Shown: positions 51,731 to 62,145, counted from the first letter of the stretch. The stretch is DNA of 64,000 nt from CAZENU01 sp965117035 (GCA_965117035.1 OZ220748.1:1240001-1304000), one strand, 5' to 3'. Made by a program: numbers and translations. Notes: generated from the sequence alone by a model not told the origin.

Positions 51731-53713
51731 ATGACCCAGGTGAAGGAACAGGAGCTGCGCATCCAAGAGCCGGAGCCCAGGGTGCACCCACTGGAACCGC
51801 TGTCGAAGGCCGAGGTAGAGACGGTGGTGGAGGTCGTGCGGAGCGACGCCCGGACCACCGGCACGACACGTTTCGTAACGGTCGTGCTGAACGAGCCGGC
51901 GAAGGAAGCGGTGGTCGGCTACGGGCCCGGCGACCGGGTCGAACGCGAGGCGTTCGTGGTCCTCCTCGACAACGCGACCGGACAGTGTGTCGAAGCGGTC
52001 GTGTCGCTGGACCGGGAGTCCGTCACGTCCTGGCGGCCGCGGGACGGCGCTCAGCCGGCGATCATGCTGGACGAGTTCGTCGAGTGCGAGGAGGCCGTGA
52101 AGCGGTCTCCCGAATTCCTGGAGGCCCTGCGCAAGCGGGGCGTCCACGACGTAGACCTGGTCATGGTCGACCCCTGGTCGGCCGGCTCCTACGGCGTCGA
52201 GCCGGAGGACGACAGGGGCCGTCGCCTCTCGCGGGCGCTCGCCTGGGTCCGTTCCGAGCCCAATGACAATGGCTACGCACGGCCCCTCGAAGGCGTCATC
52301 GTGGTCGTCGACCTGAACAGGATGGAAGTGCTCCGCGTAGAGGACTACGGCGTCGTCCCGCTCGCGCCCGAGGCCGGGAACTGGACGCGCGGCTACATCA
52401 CCGAGACGCGAACGGACTCGAGGCCACTGGAGATCATCCAGAGGGAGGGCCCCAGCTTCAGCGTGAGCGGCCACGAGATCCGCTGGCAGAAGTGGTCGTT
52501 CCGCATCGGCTTCACACCCCGAGAGGGACTGGTGCTGTACACCGTCGGATACGAGGACGAGGGCCGGGTGCGGCCCATTCTCTACCGCGCTTCGCTGTCG
52601 GACATGGTCGTACCCTACGGCGACCCTGGCGAGTCGAGCTTCCGCAAGAACGCGTTCGACATCGGCGAGTACGGAATCGGGCAGCTTGCCAACCCGCTCA
52701 CGCTCGGGTGCGACTGCCTCGGAGAGATCCGATACTTCGACGCGCACATGGTCGACAGCAGGGGCAGACCGGCCACCATCGAGAACGTCGTCTGCCTGCA
52801 CGAAGAGGACAACGGCATCCTGTGGAAGCACACCGACTGGCGGACGGAGGAGGTGGAGACCAGGCGCTCCAGGCGCCTCGTCGTGTCGTTCATCTCAACG
52901 GTCGGCAACTACGAGTACGGCTTCTACTGGAACTTCTACCAGGACGGGACGCTAGAGCTGGAAGTCAAGCTGACGGGCATCGCCAACACGACCGGCCTCA
53001 TGCCCGGCGAAAAGCCGAAGTACGGCACCGAGGTGGCGCCGCAGCTCAACGCGCCGTACCACCAGCACATCTTCAACGCCCGGCTCGACATGAGCGTGGA
53101 CGGCGCCGCCAACTCGGTCTACGAGGTCAACACCAGGGGCCTGCCGCGCGGCGAGGAGAACCCCCACGGCAACGCCTTCGTCGCGGAGCACACCCTGTTC
53201 GAACGGGAGCAGGACGCGCAGCGGCTGTGCAACATGACGTCCAGCCGGTACTGGAGAATCGCCAACGAGGCCGTCAAGAACAGGATGGGCGAGTCTGTCG
53301 GCTACCGCCTGCTCCCGGCGGAGAACGCCGTTCCCTTCGCGCAGGAGGACGCGGCGGTGATGAGGCGGGCGGGGTTCCTGGGCCGGCACCTGTGGGTCAC
53401 TCCCTATCGGGCGGACGAGAAATACGCCGCGGGCGACTACCCGAACCAGAGAGCCGAGGGCGACGGACTGCCCCAGTGGACGGAGGCGAACCGTCCGATA
53501 GCGGACACCGATCTCGTGGTCTGGTACACCTTCGGGCACACGCACATTCCCAGGCCCGAAGACTGGCCCGTCATGACGGTGCACAAGATCGGGTTCATGC
53601 TGAAGCCGGACGGCTTCTTCCACTCCAACCCGGCGATGGACCTGCCGCCATCGGACCCGGCCGCATCGTGCTGCGGTGTCAACGGCGCGTGCGCCTGCGG
53701 ACATGGGGGATAG
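51731..53713 (+). CDS. Copper-containing primary-amine oxidase
   Basis: 660 residues. The topaquinone precursor is Tyr394 in the STVGNYEYGFYW block (T-x-x-N-Y-(D/E)-Y consensus). The copper-binding pair is in HQHIFNARLDM and the distal His in YTFGHTHIPRPEDWPVM. GEYGIGQLANPLTLGCDCLGE is also a family signature. The enzyme oxidises primary amines to aldehydes with release of ammonia and H2O2. There is no signal peptide, so it may be cytosolic. The C-terminus CCGVNGACACGHGG is Cys-rich and may bind metal. It has an AGGAG ribosome site. Confidence 0.95.
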   Translation: MTQVKEQELRIQEPEPRVHPLEPLSKAEVETVVEVVRSDARTTGTTRFVTVVLNEPAKEAVVGYGPGDRVEREAFVVLLDNATGQCVEAVVSLDRESVTSWRPRDGAQPAIMLDEFVECEEAVKRSPEFLEALRKRGVHDVDLVMVDPWSAGSYGVEPEDDRGRRLSRALAWVRSEPNDNGYARPLEGVIVVVDLNRMEVLRVEDYGVVPLAPEAGNWTRGYITETRTDSRPLEIIQREGPSFSVSGHEIRWQKWSFRIGFTPREGLVLYTVGYEDEGRVRPILYRASLSDMVVPYGDPGESSFRKNAFDIGEYGIGQLANPLTLGCDCLGEIRYFDAHMVDSRGRPATIENVVCLHEEDNGILWKHTDWRTEEVETRRSRRLVVSFISTVGNYEYGFYWNFYQDGTLELEVKLTGIANTTGLMPGEKPKYGTEVAPQLNAPYHQHIFNARLDMSVDGAANSVYEVNTRGLPRGEENPHGNAFVAEHTLFEREQDAQRLCNMTSSRYWRIANEAVKNRMGESVGYRLLPAENAVPFAQEDAAVMRRAGFLGRHLWVTPYRADEKYAAGDYPNQRAEGDGLPQWTEANRPIADTDLVVWYTFGHTHIPRPEDWPVMTVHKIGFMLKPDGFFHSNPAMDLPPSDPAASCCGVNGACACGHGG

Positions 53714-53954
53714 TGGGATAGTGGATAGTGGGATAGTGGGATAGTTGGGAGAGGCGGGCGCGCCTCGAGGGCGATAGGGGTAAGCGCTCCCCCTCCCTCT
53801 AACTCCCTCCCGCCAGGGGAGGGAGAATAGGCATGTCCCTCCAGTTGCCTCCCGCGAGGAGATCGGGGCGGTGGGGCGGCTTGCGGAACGGCCGCGGTTC
53901 GTCTGATATCATTCGCGCCGGCCACTGTGACAGCACGTCCATGGAGGCGGCCGC
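53704..53954. other. Short tandem GGGATAGT repeats and a degenerate palindrome
   Basis: Four or five copies of GGATAGTGGGATAGTGG-type words (53707-53746) follow the amine-oxidase stop. At about 53804-53826 a CTCCCTCCCGCCAGGGGAGGGAG hairpin of the CTCTCCC family is found. No gene. Confidence 0.7.
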
Positions 53955-55169
53955 ATGAAGATCACCGACGTCCGGTCGGTGCGGCTCGACGGCGAGATCG
54001 AGCGCGATGAGCCGATCTGGGAAGAGCGGCTGGCGGTGCCGCTGGACGCCTACCCCGAGTACCGCAGTATGGGCCCGGCGGAGATGATGGGCCCGCGCAT
54101 GGGCGCCGAGGTCGTCGACGGGCGGCTCCCGGTGTCGTGCATCTTCGTCGAGGTCGAGACGGACGAGGGCGTAACCGGGTTCGCCGGCCCGATAGACGAG
54201 GTGCAGGCGTTCCTGATCGACCGCCTCGTCCGCCCGCACGTCGTGGGGCAGGACCCACGCTCCCACGAGCGCATCTGGGACATCATGTACCGCGCCGTCG
54301 AGGGGCACGGCCGCAAGGGCTCGCCGATGCAGGCGCTCAGCGCCGTCGACTGCGCGATCTGGGACGTCAAGGGCCGACTCGCCGGGCTGCCGGTCTACAG
54401 GCTGCTTGGCGGGCCGCTGCGCGACGAGGTGCCGGCGTACGCCAGCGCCCTCGGCTACTCGCACGAGCCCGACAGGATCCGCACCCGGGCGCGGCAGATC
54501 GTCGACGAGGGCTACCGGGCGACCAAGTGGTTCTTCCGCCACGGGCCCGCGTCAGGGCCCGTGGGCGTCGAGAAGAACGTCGAGATGGTGCGGACCGTGC
54601 GCGAGGCGGTCGGCGACGACATCGACATCATGCTCGACTGCTGGAAGAGCTGGGACGTTCGCTACGCGATCAGGATGGCGGAGCGCATCGCGCAGTACAG
54701 GCCACGCTGGATCGAGGAGCCGGTGTTCGCCGACCAGATCGACGCGTGCGCCGCCGTGCGCAGGGCGGTGCCGTTCCCGGTGTCGACCGGCGAGCACGAG
54801 TACACGCGCTGGGGGTTCAAGGCGCTGCTCGACGCAGGCGCCGCAGACGTCATCCAGCCGGACGTGCTCTGGGCGGGCGGCATCACGGAGCTGCTCAAGA
54901 TATGCGCGCTGGCCTCGACGTACGACGTGGAGGTCGTGCCGCACGCGCACACGGCCGTCACCGTGCAGGTGCTCGCCGCGCAGCCCGCGTCGCTGTGTCC
55001 CCTGCTCGAGTACCTGGTCAACCACAGCGTCGTCCACCAGCACTTCTTCGAGGAGCCGGTAGTCCCGGTGGGCGGTGTGGTAACTTTGACGGACACGCCG
55101 GGCCTCGGCGTGGAGATCGACGAACACAAGGTCATGCGCCGCACCGTGCTCGAGTGGAGCGGCAGCTAG
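53955..55169 (+). CDS. Mandelate racemase/muconate lactonizing enzyme family protein (enolase superfamily)
   Basis: 404 residues. The N-terminal cap and barrel follow the enolase-superfamily pattern, with QALSAVDCAIWDVKGRLAGLPVYRLLGG. Metal ligands are expected at Asp in IMLDCWKSW, Glu in WIEEPVF and Glu in STGEHEY. The general acid-base His is in VVPHAHTAV, as in rhamnonate and galactonate dehydratase-like enzymes. It probably dehydrates a sugar acid to a 2-keto-3-deoxy acid. A 2-hydroxyacid dehydrogenase gene follows by 23 bases, supporting a sugar-acid pathway. Confidence 0.92.
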   Translation: MKITDVRSVRLDGEIERDEPIWEERLAVPLDAYPEYRSMGPAEMMGPRMGAEVVDGRLPVSCIFVEVETDEGVTGFAGPIDEVQAFLIDRLVRPHVVGQDPRSHERIWDIMYRAVEGHGRKGSPMQALSAVDCAIWDVKGRLAGLPVYRLLGGPLRDEVPAYASALGYSHEPDRIRTRARQIVDEGYRATKWFFRHGPASGPVGVEKNVEMVRTVREAVGDDIDIMLDCWKSWDVRYAIRMAERIAQYRPRWIEEPVFADQIDACAAVRRAVPFPVSTGEHEYTRWGFKALLDAGAADVIQPDVLWAGGITELLKICALASTYDVEVVPHAHTAVTVQVLAAQPASLCPLLEYLVNHSVVHQHFFEEPVVPVGGVVTLTDTPGLGVEIDEHKVMRRTVLEWSGS

Positions 55170-55192
55170 CGAAGACAGGAGAGTCACCCGAC

Positions 55193-56167
55193 ATGAAGGT
55201 CGTCCTCGAAAAGAACGCTTTGATCTACGCGGCGGAGTTCCCCGACGAGCTGAAGGCGGAGTTCCCGGAGGTAGATTTCGCCACTCCGGAGACGCAGGAA
55301 GAGCTGCTGCGGGAGATAAGGGATGCCGACGCGGTCTACGGCCCGCCGAACGAGGAGGCGTTCGCCGCCGCCGAGCGGCTGCGGTGGATAGCCAACCCCT
55401 CCGTGGGCTTCGACTACGTCATGAACCGGCCGGACCTGGTAGAGAGCGACGTGGTCATCACCCCGGCGAGGGCGCCGGGCTACGACCCGCACGCCGACGG
55501 GCTGGGCGACCACGTGTTCGGCATGATCCTGATGCTCGCGCACAAGTGGCCCGACCTGCTGGCGGACCAGCGGGCGCACCACTGGGCGGCGGGCGAGTAC
55601 AACAACAGCTTCGTGGAGCTGAGCGGCCGCACGATGGTCATCCTGGCGGTGGGCGCGATTGGCGCGGCCTGCGCGAGGCGCGCCAAGGGCTTCGGAATGC
55701 GGGTGATCGGCGTGGACGTGCGGACTTCCCCGATCCCGGACGGCGTCGACGAGGTCTGGGGGCCTGAACGGCTGGACGAGGCGCTCGTGCTGTCCGACTG
55801 GTTCGTCATAGCGGCGCCGCGCACCCGCGAGACGATGAACCTGATCGACGCGCGCCGGCTGGGGCTGATGAAGCAGGGCTCGTGGGTGATCGCCATCTCG
55901 CGAGGCGGCATCCTGGACGAGGACGCGCTGCTGGACGCCCTGCGGTCGGGCCACATAGCCGGCGCGGGGCTCGACGTCTTCGCGGAGGAGCCGCTGCCGG
56001 CGGACAGCCCGCTGTGGGACCTGGAGAACGTGGTGATCTCGCCGCACACGGGTCACGTGACGCCCGAGATGCCGAAGGGGCACCGCGACGTGTTCAAGGA
56101 GAACCTGCGCCGGTTCATCGCCGGCGAGCCGTTCCTGTACGTTGGCGACAAGCGCGCGGGGTACTAG
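55193..56167 (+). CDS. D-isomer-specific 2-hydroxyacid dehydrogenase family protein
   Basis: 324 residues from ATG 55193 (the frame is open upstream but unrelated). The Rossmann motif is AVGAIGAACARRAKGFGM (GxGxxG altered to GAIGAA). Catalytic Arg is in AISRGGILDE, Glu in DVFAEEPLPADSPLW and His in VVISPHTGHVTP, all in the expected order. It would interconvert 2-oxo and 2-hydroxy acids with NAD(P)H. The pyruvate or 2-keto-3-deoxy acid produced by the preceding enzyme and an HpaI aldolase are possible substrates. Confidence 0.9.
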   Translation: MKVVLEKNALIYAAEFPDELKAEFPEVDFATPETQEELLREIRDADAVYGPPNEEAFAAAERLRWIANPSVGFDYVMNRPDLVESDVVITPARAPGYDPHADGLGDHVFGMILMLAHKWPDLLADQRAHHWAAGEYNNSFVELSGRTMVILAVGAIGAACARRAKGFGMRVIGVDVRTSPIPDGVDEVWGPERLDEALVLSDWFVIAAPRTRETMNLIDARRLGLMKQGSWVIAISRGGILDEDALLDALRSGHIAGAGLDVFAEEPLPADSPLWDLENVVISPHTGHVTPEMPKGHRDVFKENLRRFIAGEPFLYVGDKRAGY

Positions 56168-56462
56168 CGCATCGCGTCCCGCGACCGTTCAGATACCCAC
56201 ATGGCCGCTCGCCCGTTCAGCGCGATATGACCATCCCAGGTCGCATCCGCAGTCCGACTGAGACTCCAGCGCGTATCGTTCTCCGCGAGCCACTAATCGC
56301 ACAGCCGGCCCCCAAATCTCCCACCTGAATGGTAAGGGCGCTGGATTGCAGGGAGAGGGCGGGTTGGAAACCCGCCGCTACGAGGCGATGGCCGGTAGCT
56401 ATGACATTGAATGTGGAGGTGGGGAATCTAGCCTGCGGTTTCCCGTTGCGCCAAGGTATCCT
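56168..56462. other. Intergenic region, mostly the 114-bp dispersed repeat
   Basis: 295 bases. It is occupied from 56311 by repeat copy B. The leader of the next gene (56463) starts inside or just after it. The first part shows no gene or promoter. Confidence 0.55.
56311..56424 (+). repeat. 114-bp dispersed repeat with GGCGGGTT hairpin, copy B
   Basis: Plus-strand partner of 10605-10718. The central hairpin is GGCGGGTT / AACCCGCC (56358-56376) with loop GGA. It ends 38 bases before the start codon of the toxin gene, so it could influence expression of that module. Confidence 0.8.
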
Positions 56463-56771
56463 ATGGCCTACAATAGAGTGGAGATCGAAGTCCGTCAGAC
56501 TGAGGTCTATGCCCGTTGGTTCCGGGGACTTCGGGACAGGCAGGCCAGAGTGCGAATCGACAGCCGTATCCGGCGGCTGTCGTTGGGCAACCCCGGAGAC
56601 GTGAGGCCGGTGGGCGAGGGAGTGTCCGAGATACGCATCGCCCACGGGCCAGGCTACCGGGTGTACTTCGTGCGACGCGGTGAGACCCTCGTCATCCTAC
56701 TGGCCGGAGGCGACAAGGATAGCCAGAAGCGGGACATCCGAAGGGCGCTTGATCTGGCCGAGGGACTTTAG
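56463..56771 (+). CDS. RelE/ParE-type toxin (HigB-like, addiction module killer)
   Basis: 102 residues from ATG 56463 (an in-frame ATG at 56346 would read through the dispersed repeat and is unlikely). VYARWFRGLRDRQARVRIDSRIRRLSLGNPGDVRPVGEGVSEIRI and YRVYFVRRGETLVILLAGGDKDSQKRDIRRA match the TIGR02683 killer-protein type of the RelE superfamily. The antitoxin gene follows, i.e. toxin first, as in HigBA. These toxins are ribosome-dependent mRNA nucleases. Confidence 0.92.
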   Translation: MAYNRVEIEVRQTEVYARWFRGLRDRQARVRIDSRIRRLSLGNPGDVRPVGEGVSEIRIAHGPGYRVYFVRRGETLVILLAGGDKDSQKRDIRRALDLAEGL

Positions 56772-56786
56772 CAGGAGGCAGCAGCG

Positions 56787-57092
56787 ATGGCGAAGACACA
56801 GACCCGACCGTGGGACCCGGCGGAGCACCTCGAGACCGAGGAGGATATGGCCGCCTACCTGAACGTCGCGCTGGAAGAGGGCGACCTGAGCCTGATCATG
56901 GCGACGCTGGGCGACATCGCACGCGCCCGTCGAATGGCCGTTATCGCTCAGGAGACGGGACTGGGCAGGGAGAGCCTCTACAAGTCGCTGTCTCCAGACG
57001 GCAACCCGGAGTTCGCCACGGTGCTGAAGGTCGTCCGCTCCCTGGGCCTCCGGCTCCAGGCCACCGCCGCGTCCGGAGCGGCCGGACGGTGA
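56787..57092 (+). CDS. HigA-like antitoxin (addiction module antidote protein, TIGR02684 type)
   Basis: 101 residues from ATG 56787, with GCAGGAGGCAG just upstream, 15 bases after the toxin stop. DPAEHLETEEDMAAYLNVALEEGD and the helix-turn-helix ARARRMAVIAQETGLGRESLYKSLSPDGNPEFATV are characteristic. It should neutralise the toxin and repress the operon. Its stop codon touches the ispD start (57093), so the toxin-antitoxin genes and the ispD-ispF-cysS run are probably one transcript. Confidence 0.92.
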   Translation: MAKTQTRPWDPAEHLETEEDMAAYLNVALEEGDLSLIMATLGDIARARRMAVIAQETGLGRESLYKSLSPDGNPEFATVLKVVRSLGLRLQATAASGAAGR

Positions 57093-57875
57093 ATGGCGCC
57101 TCCTGACCGCGCCACTCCACCAGCTCCCTCCCCGAGTCGAATGCCACGGACTGCGGACTTCAGACAAGGCGACTTCCCCGGCGTGGCCGGGGCGATAGTC
57201 GTCGCGGCGGGGCGCAGCCTGCGGATGGGCGGCGTCGACAAGATCACGGCGCCGCTGCTCGGCAGGCCGCTGGTGCTGTACAGCCTGGAGGCGTTCGAGG
57301 CGTCGCCTGCCGTCTCGGTCGTCGTCCTCGTCGTGTCCGAGGACAACCTGGAGGCCTGCCGGCGCATCGTCGAGGAGCGCGGGCTGCGGAAGGTGGTCGA
57401 AGTGCGGGTGGGCGCCGGGCGGCGCCAGGACTCGGTGCGCATCGGGCTGGACGGGATGCCCGACCCCGGCTACACGGTCGTGCACGACGGCGCCAGGCCG
57501 TGCGTCGACGCCGCGACGATCGCCCGTGGCGTGTCCGCCGTGCAGCGCCACGGCGCGGCCATCGCCGCCGTGCCCGTCAAGGACACCATCAAGTCAGCCG
57601 CCAGAGACCGCAGGGTGGTGAAGACGATCGACCGCGACGGCCTGTGGGCCGCGCAGACGCCACAGGTGTTTCGGACGGCGCTGCTCAGGGAGGCCCACGA
57701 GACGCTGAACGGCGACTTCACCGACGACGCCGCGATGGTCGAGGCGCTGGGCGGCACGGTGACGCTGTTCGCCGGCTCCTACGACAACGTGAAGGTGACG
57801 ACGCCGGAGGACCTCGCGGTCGCCGAAGTCCTGCTGGCCCGCCGCCCCGGCATGTCCGCGGGTGCGCTGTCGTGA
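57093..57875 (+). CDS. ispD: 2-C-methyl-D-erythritol 4-phosphate cytidylyltransferase
   Basis: 260 residues at ATG 57093; homology starts with GAIVVAAGRSLRMGG, so ATG 57141 is an alternative. The nucleotide-binding N-terminus (AAGRSLRMGGVDKI), VHDGARPCVD and AAVPVKDTIK are IspD signatures, with TPQVFRTALL and DNVKVTTPEDL closing the core. It makes CDP-methylerythritol in the MEP isoprenoid pathway. It overlaps ispF by four bases. Confidence 0.95.
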   Translation: MAPPDRATPPAPSPSRMPRTADFRQGDFPGVAGAIVVAAGRSLRMGGVDKITAPLLGRPLVLYSLEAFEASPAVSVVVLVVSEDNLEACRRIVEERGLRKVVEVRVGAGRRQDSVRIGLDGMPDPGYTVVHDGARPCVDAATIARGVSAVQRHGAAIAAVPVKDTIKSAARDRRVVKTIDRDGLWAAQTPQVFRTALLREAHETLNGDFTDDAAMVEALGGTVTLFAGSYDNVKVTTPEDLAVAEVLLARRPGMSAGALS

Positions 57876-58350
57876 CCACCCGCACGGGCATCGGCTGCGA
57901 TGTCCACCCGCTGGTGGAGGGCCGTCCGCTCGTGCTCGGCGGCGTGACGGTGCCGTTCGACCGCGGGCTGCTGGGGCACAGCGACGGCGACGTCCTGACG
58001 CACGCTGTCGTCGACGCCGTGCTGGGCGGCGCGGGACTGGGCGACATCGGCCGGCACTTCCCGTCCGAGGACGAGCGGTACCGGGACGCCGTCAGCCTGA
58101 CGCTGCTGGCGGAGGCGGTCCGGCTGGCGGCGGAGAGCGGATGGCGGCCCGTGTACGTCGATGCTACAATAATCGCCGAATCGCCTCGCCTGAGCCCGAT
58201 CCTCGACGCAGCCTCACGCAACCTGGCCGGGACGCTTGGCGTCACCGCCGACTCGGTTAACCTGAAGGCGACGACCACCGACGGCCTCGGGTTCGCGGGA
58301 CGCGGCGAGGGAATGGCGGCGATGGCCGTAGCGACGCTCGACCGGATCCG

Positions 58351-58354
<4 letters not shown>
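57872..58354 (+). CDS. ispF: 2-C-methyl-D-erythritol 2,4-cyclodiphosphate synthase
   Basis: 160 residues from GTG 57872 (GTGA overlap with ispD). GIGCDVHPL with the metal-binding D-x-H, HSDGDVLTHAVVDAVLG, DIGRHFPSED and NLKATTTDGLGFAGRGEGMAA are classical IspF motifs. It forms the cyclodiphosphate of the MEP pathway, Zn-dependent and trimeric. It overlaps cysS by four bases. Confidence 0.96.
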
Positions 58355-59817
<1,463 letters not shown>

Positions 59818-59982
59818 GACCGGATACGCCCTACACCAAATGCGACTCTCGGCTTACGTCGTCTACCGGTCCGGAGAAGCTTGCGCGAGTCTCAGTGGTC
59901 TAGGTACAGAATAAGAGAAAGAACGGTTTCTCCACTCCAGACGGATCATCGGTGTAGCCGACTCGACGCCGATCCAACGCCG

Positions 59983-62145
59983 CTACCGCTCCCGCCGCAC
60001 CTCGTCGAGCATCGCCATCAGCAGGTACCGGTTGAAGCCGAGCTCCGTCGCCTTCTCCAGGTCGTCCACCGAGTCGCCGTCACGGCCCAGCGCCGCGTTC
60101 GTAAGCGCCCTGTTCACGTACGCGTCCACCAGGTCGGGGTTGAGGCGCACCGCCTCGCCCAGGTCCTGGAGCGCGCGCACGAAGTCGCCCGACTTCCGGT
60201 ACACGTCACCCCGCAGCGCCAGCGCCTCCGCCCACGTCGCGTATGCGGCAGCGTTGCTCGGGAACAGCTCAGCGGCGCGCCGCAGGTCCGCGATCGCCCG
60301 CCCGTAGCTGACAACCGCCGCCGTCGAGTCCTCGTCCTCCTCGTGGTCCTGCCCCAGGCCCATGTACGCCTCGCCGCGCCTCACGTAGGCCTCCGCCAGC
60401 CCCGCGTCGAGCCCGATGGCGTACGTCAGGTCCTCGATTGCCGTGTCGTACTTCCTGATCGACGCGTACGCCATCCCCCGGTTGCTGTAGAAGACAGCCA
60501 CCGTCGGATCGAGCTCGATGGCCTTGTCCAGGTCCTCGATCGCCTGAGCGGGGCGGCGCTCGTCCATGTACGCCAGCGCGCGCAGGTTGTACAGCGAGGC
60601 GTCGTCAGGACTGCGCCTGATCTCCTCCGTGCGCGAGTCCAGCGTTATGGACGGCTGGAGGTTGACCGCCGTCTCGAAGTCCCGGAAAGCCCGGGCGTAC
60701 TCGCCCTGGCGATACAGCACGAATCCCCGGTTCGCGTACGCCTCGACGAACTCGGGATCGAACCGGATCGCCAGCACGAAGTCCTGCACCGCCTTCTGCA
60801 GGTCGCCCTTCTCCGCGTACGCCAGACCGCGGCCGTTGTACGCGACGGCGTTCCCGTTGTCGAGCCGGATCGCCTTGTCGAAGTCCGCTATCGCGTTGTC
60901 GAGCTGCCCGAGCGACGCGTACGTCTCGCCCCTGCTCGTGTACGCCTCCGAGCTCTCTTCGTTGAGCTGCAGCGAGCGTTGCAGGTCCTGCATCGCCTGC
61001 TCTGTCCGGCCCAGCTCCCGCAGCACCTCGCTGCGCACGTTGTAGACCTCGGCGTTCTCAGGGTCCAGCCGGATCGCCTCGTCGTAGTCCCGCACCGCTT
61101 GCTCGTACTGCGCAAGCTCCGCGTACGTGTCGCCCCGGATCGTGTACAGGGCGGCGTTGCCCGGATCGAGCCGGATCGCCTCGTCGTAGTCCTCTATCGC
61201 GAGCTCCGGCTTGTTGTCCGACGCCTTGTAGTCCCCGAACGTCGTGTCCCTGCCCAGGTTCCGGTACGCGTTGCCGCGCTCCACGTACGCCTGCACGAAG
61301 CCCGGGTCTATCTCGATCGCGTCCGTGAAGTCAGACACCGCGCCCTGGATGCGCAGCATCTTGAAGTTCACCGTCCCGCGGTCGAAGTAGGCCTGCGCGT
61401 TCCCGGGATCGTACGTCAACGCCCGTGAGTAGTCCTCCAGCGCCTTCTGGCACGCCGGCCCGGGGCGGCACTCCGCCTGCCGGGGATCGCCCTCCGGAAA
61501 CTGCCCCAGCCGGCGGTACGCCTCGGCCCGCCCGAGGAACGCCGCCGTATTCTGCGAGTCCAGGCCGATCGCCTCCGTGTAGTCCTCGATCGCGAGACTG
61601 AGATGCCCGAACAGGGCGTACGCGTCCGCCCGCTTCATGTACGCCTCGACGTTCGTCGGGTCCAGACGGATAGCCTGCGAAAAGTCCTCCACCGCCCTGT
61701 TCAGGTCCAGAAGCTCCGTCAGCGTCGCGCCCCGCTGCAGGTACAGCGTCGGGTCATCCGGGTTCAGCTTGATCGCCGCGTCGAACTCGTCCACCGCCCT
61801 CACCAGCTCGGCCTGCACTTCGTCGCCCACGTACTCGGCGCTGGTCTCCTGCTGCTGCGCCGCGTCCGGCGCCGCCGGACCGGCCGGCGACCCGCCCCCA
61901 CCGCACGCCGCGGCCACAACCGCGGTCAGGGCCGCCGCGGCCAGGAATGAGGCCGCCAGTCGGAAGCCCCGTCTCCCTCCACGGGAGAAGACAGGGGTGA
62001 GGGTGTTTCTTCCCCCTCTCCCTCGACGGGAGAGGGCTGGGGTGAGAGTGCTTCTTCCCCCTCTCCCTCGACGGGAGAGGGCTGGGGTGAGGGTGAAGCC
62101 GATCGACATGCCCATGGTCCTCATTTCGACGAAGTCCGGATACAA
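59983..62145 (-). CDS. TPR-repeat lipoprotein with repeat-derived N-terminal extension
   Basis: Up to 720 residues. About 16 tetratricopeptide repeats (pattern A-x-x-x-Y-x-x-R-G ... Y-x-x-A-I-x-D-(F/Y)-x-x-A-I-x-L-D) fill residues 105-690. A lipoprotein signal FRLAASFLAAAALTAVVAAAC precedes them. Upstream of that the frame encodes three copies of TLTPALSRRGRGG-type peptide, which merely translate three tandem CTCTCCC palindromes (61973-62095). ATG candidates are 62145, 62124, 62115 and 62109; none lies after the repeats. Signal recognition with this 40-residue extension is odd. The gene probably gained the repeats by insertion at its 5' end. TPRs imply protein-protein interaction at the membrane. 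Confidence 0.85.
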   Translation of the reverse strand: MYPDFVEMRTMGMSIGFTLTPALSRRGRGGRSTLTPALSRRGRGGRNTLTPVFSRGGRRGFRLAASFLAAAALTAVVAAACGGGGSPAGPAAPDAAQQQETSAEYVGDEVQAELVRAVDEFDAAIKLNPDDPTLYLQRGATLTELLDLNRAVEDFSQAIRLDPTNVEAYMKRADAYALFGHLSLAIEDYTEAIGLDSQNTAAFLGRAEAYRRLGQFPEGDPRQAECRPGPACQKALEDYSRALTYDPGNAQAYFDRGTVNFKMLRIQGAVSDFTDAIEIDPGFVQAYVERGNAYRNLGRDTTFGDYKASDNKPELAIEDYDEAIRLDPGNAALYTIRGDTYAELAQYEQAVRDYDEAIRLDPENAEVYNVRSEVLRELGRTEQAMQDLQRSLQLNEESSEAYTSRGETYASLGQLDNAIADFDKAIRLDNGNAVAYNGRGLAYAEKGDLQKAVQDFVLAIRFDPEFVEAYANRGFVLYRQGEYARAFRDFETAVNLQPSITLDSRTEEIRRSPDDASLYNLRALAYMDERRPAQAIEDLDKAIELDPTVAVFYSNRGMAYASIRKYDTAIEDLTYAIGLDAGLAEAYVRRGEAYMGLGQDHEEDEDSTAAVVSYGRAIADLRRAAELFPSNAAAYATWAEALALRGDVYRKSGDFVRALQDLGEAVRLNPDLVDAYVNRALTNAALGRDGDSVDDLEKATELGFNRYLLMAMLDEVRRER
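61973..62095. repeat. Three tandem CTCTCCC/GGGAGAG palindromic repeats
   Basis: On the plus strand there are three units, each CTCTCCCTCGACGGGAGAG (the first is CTCCCTCCACGGGAGAAG) followed by G-C-TGGGGTGAG-(A/G)-GTG. Units start near 61972, 62019 and 62064, a spacing of about 45-47 bp. Single copies of the same palindrome occur elsewhere in the window. Confidence 0.85.

Noticed and set aside
54137..55192. Long in-frame extension upstream of the 2-hydroxyacid dehydrogenase
   Set aside because: It overlaps the enolase-superfamily gene in another frame, is Arg-rich and non-homologous; ATG 55193 begins the family sequence.
56346..56462. Upstream ATG extending the RelE-like toxin by 39 residues
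   Set aside because: This extension is translated dispersed repeat (copy B) and has no counterpart in the toxin family; ATG 56463 fits.
61603..61950. Plus-strand frames over the TPR gene
   Set aside because: Antisense shadows; the minus strand shows regular TPR periodicity.
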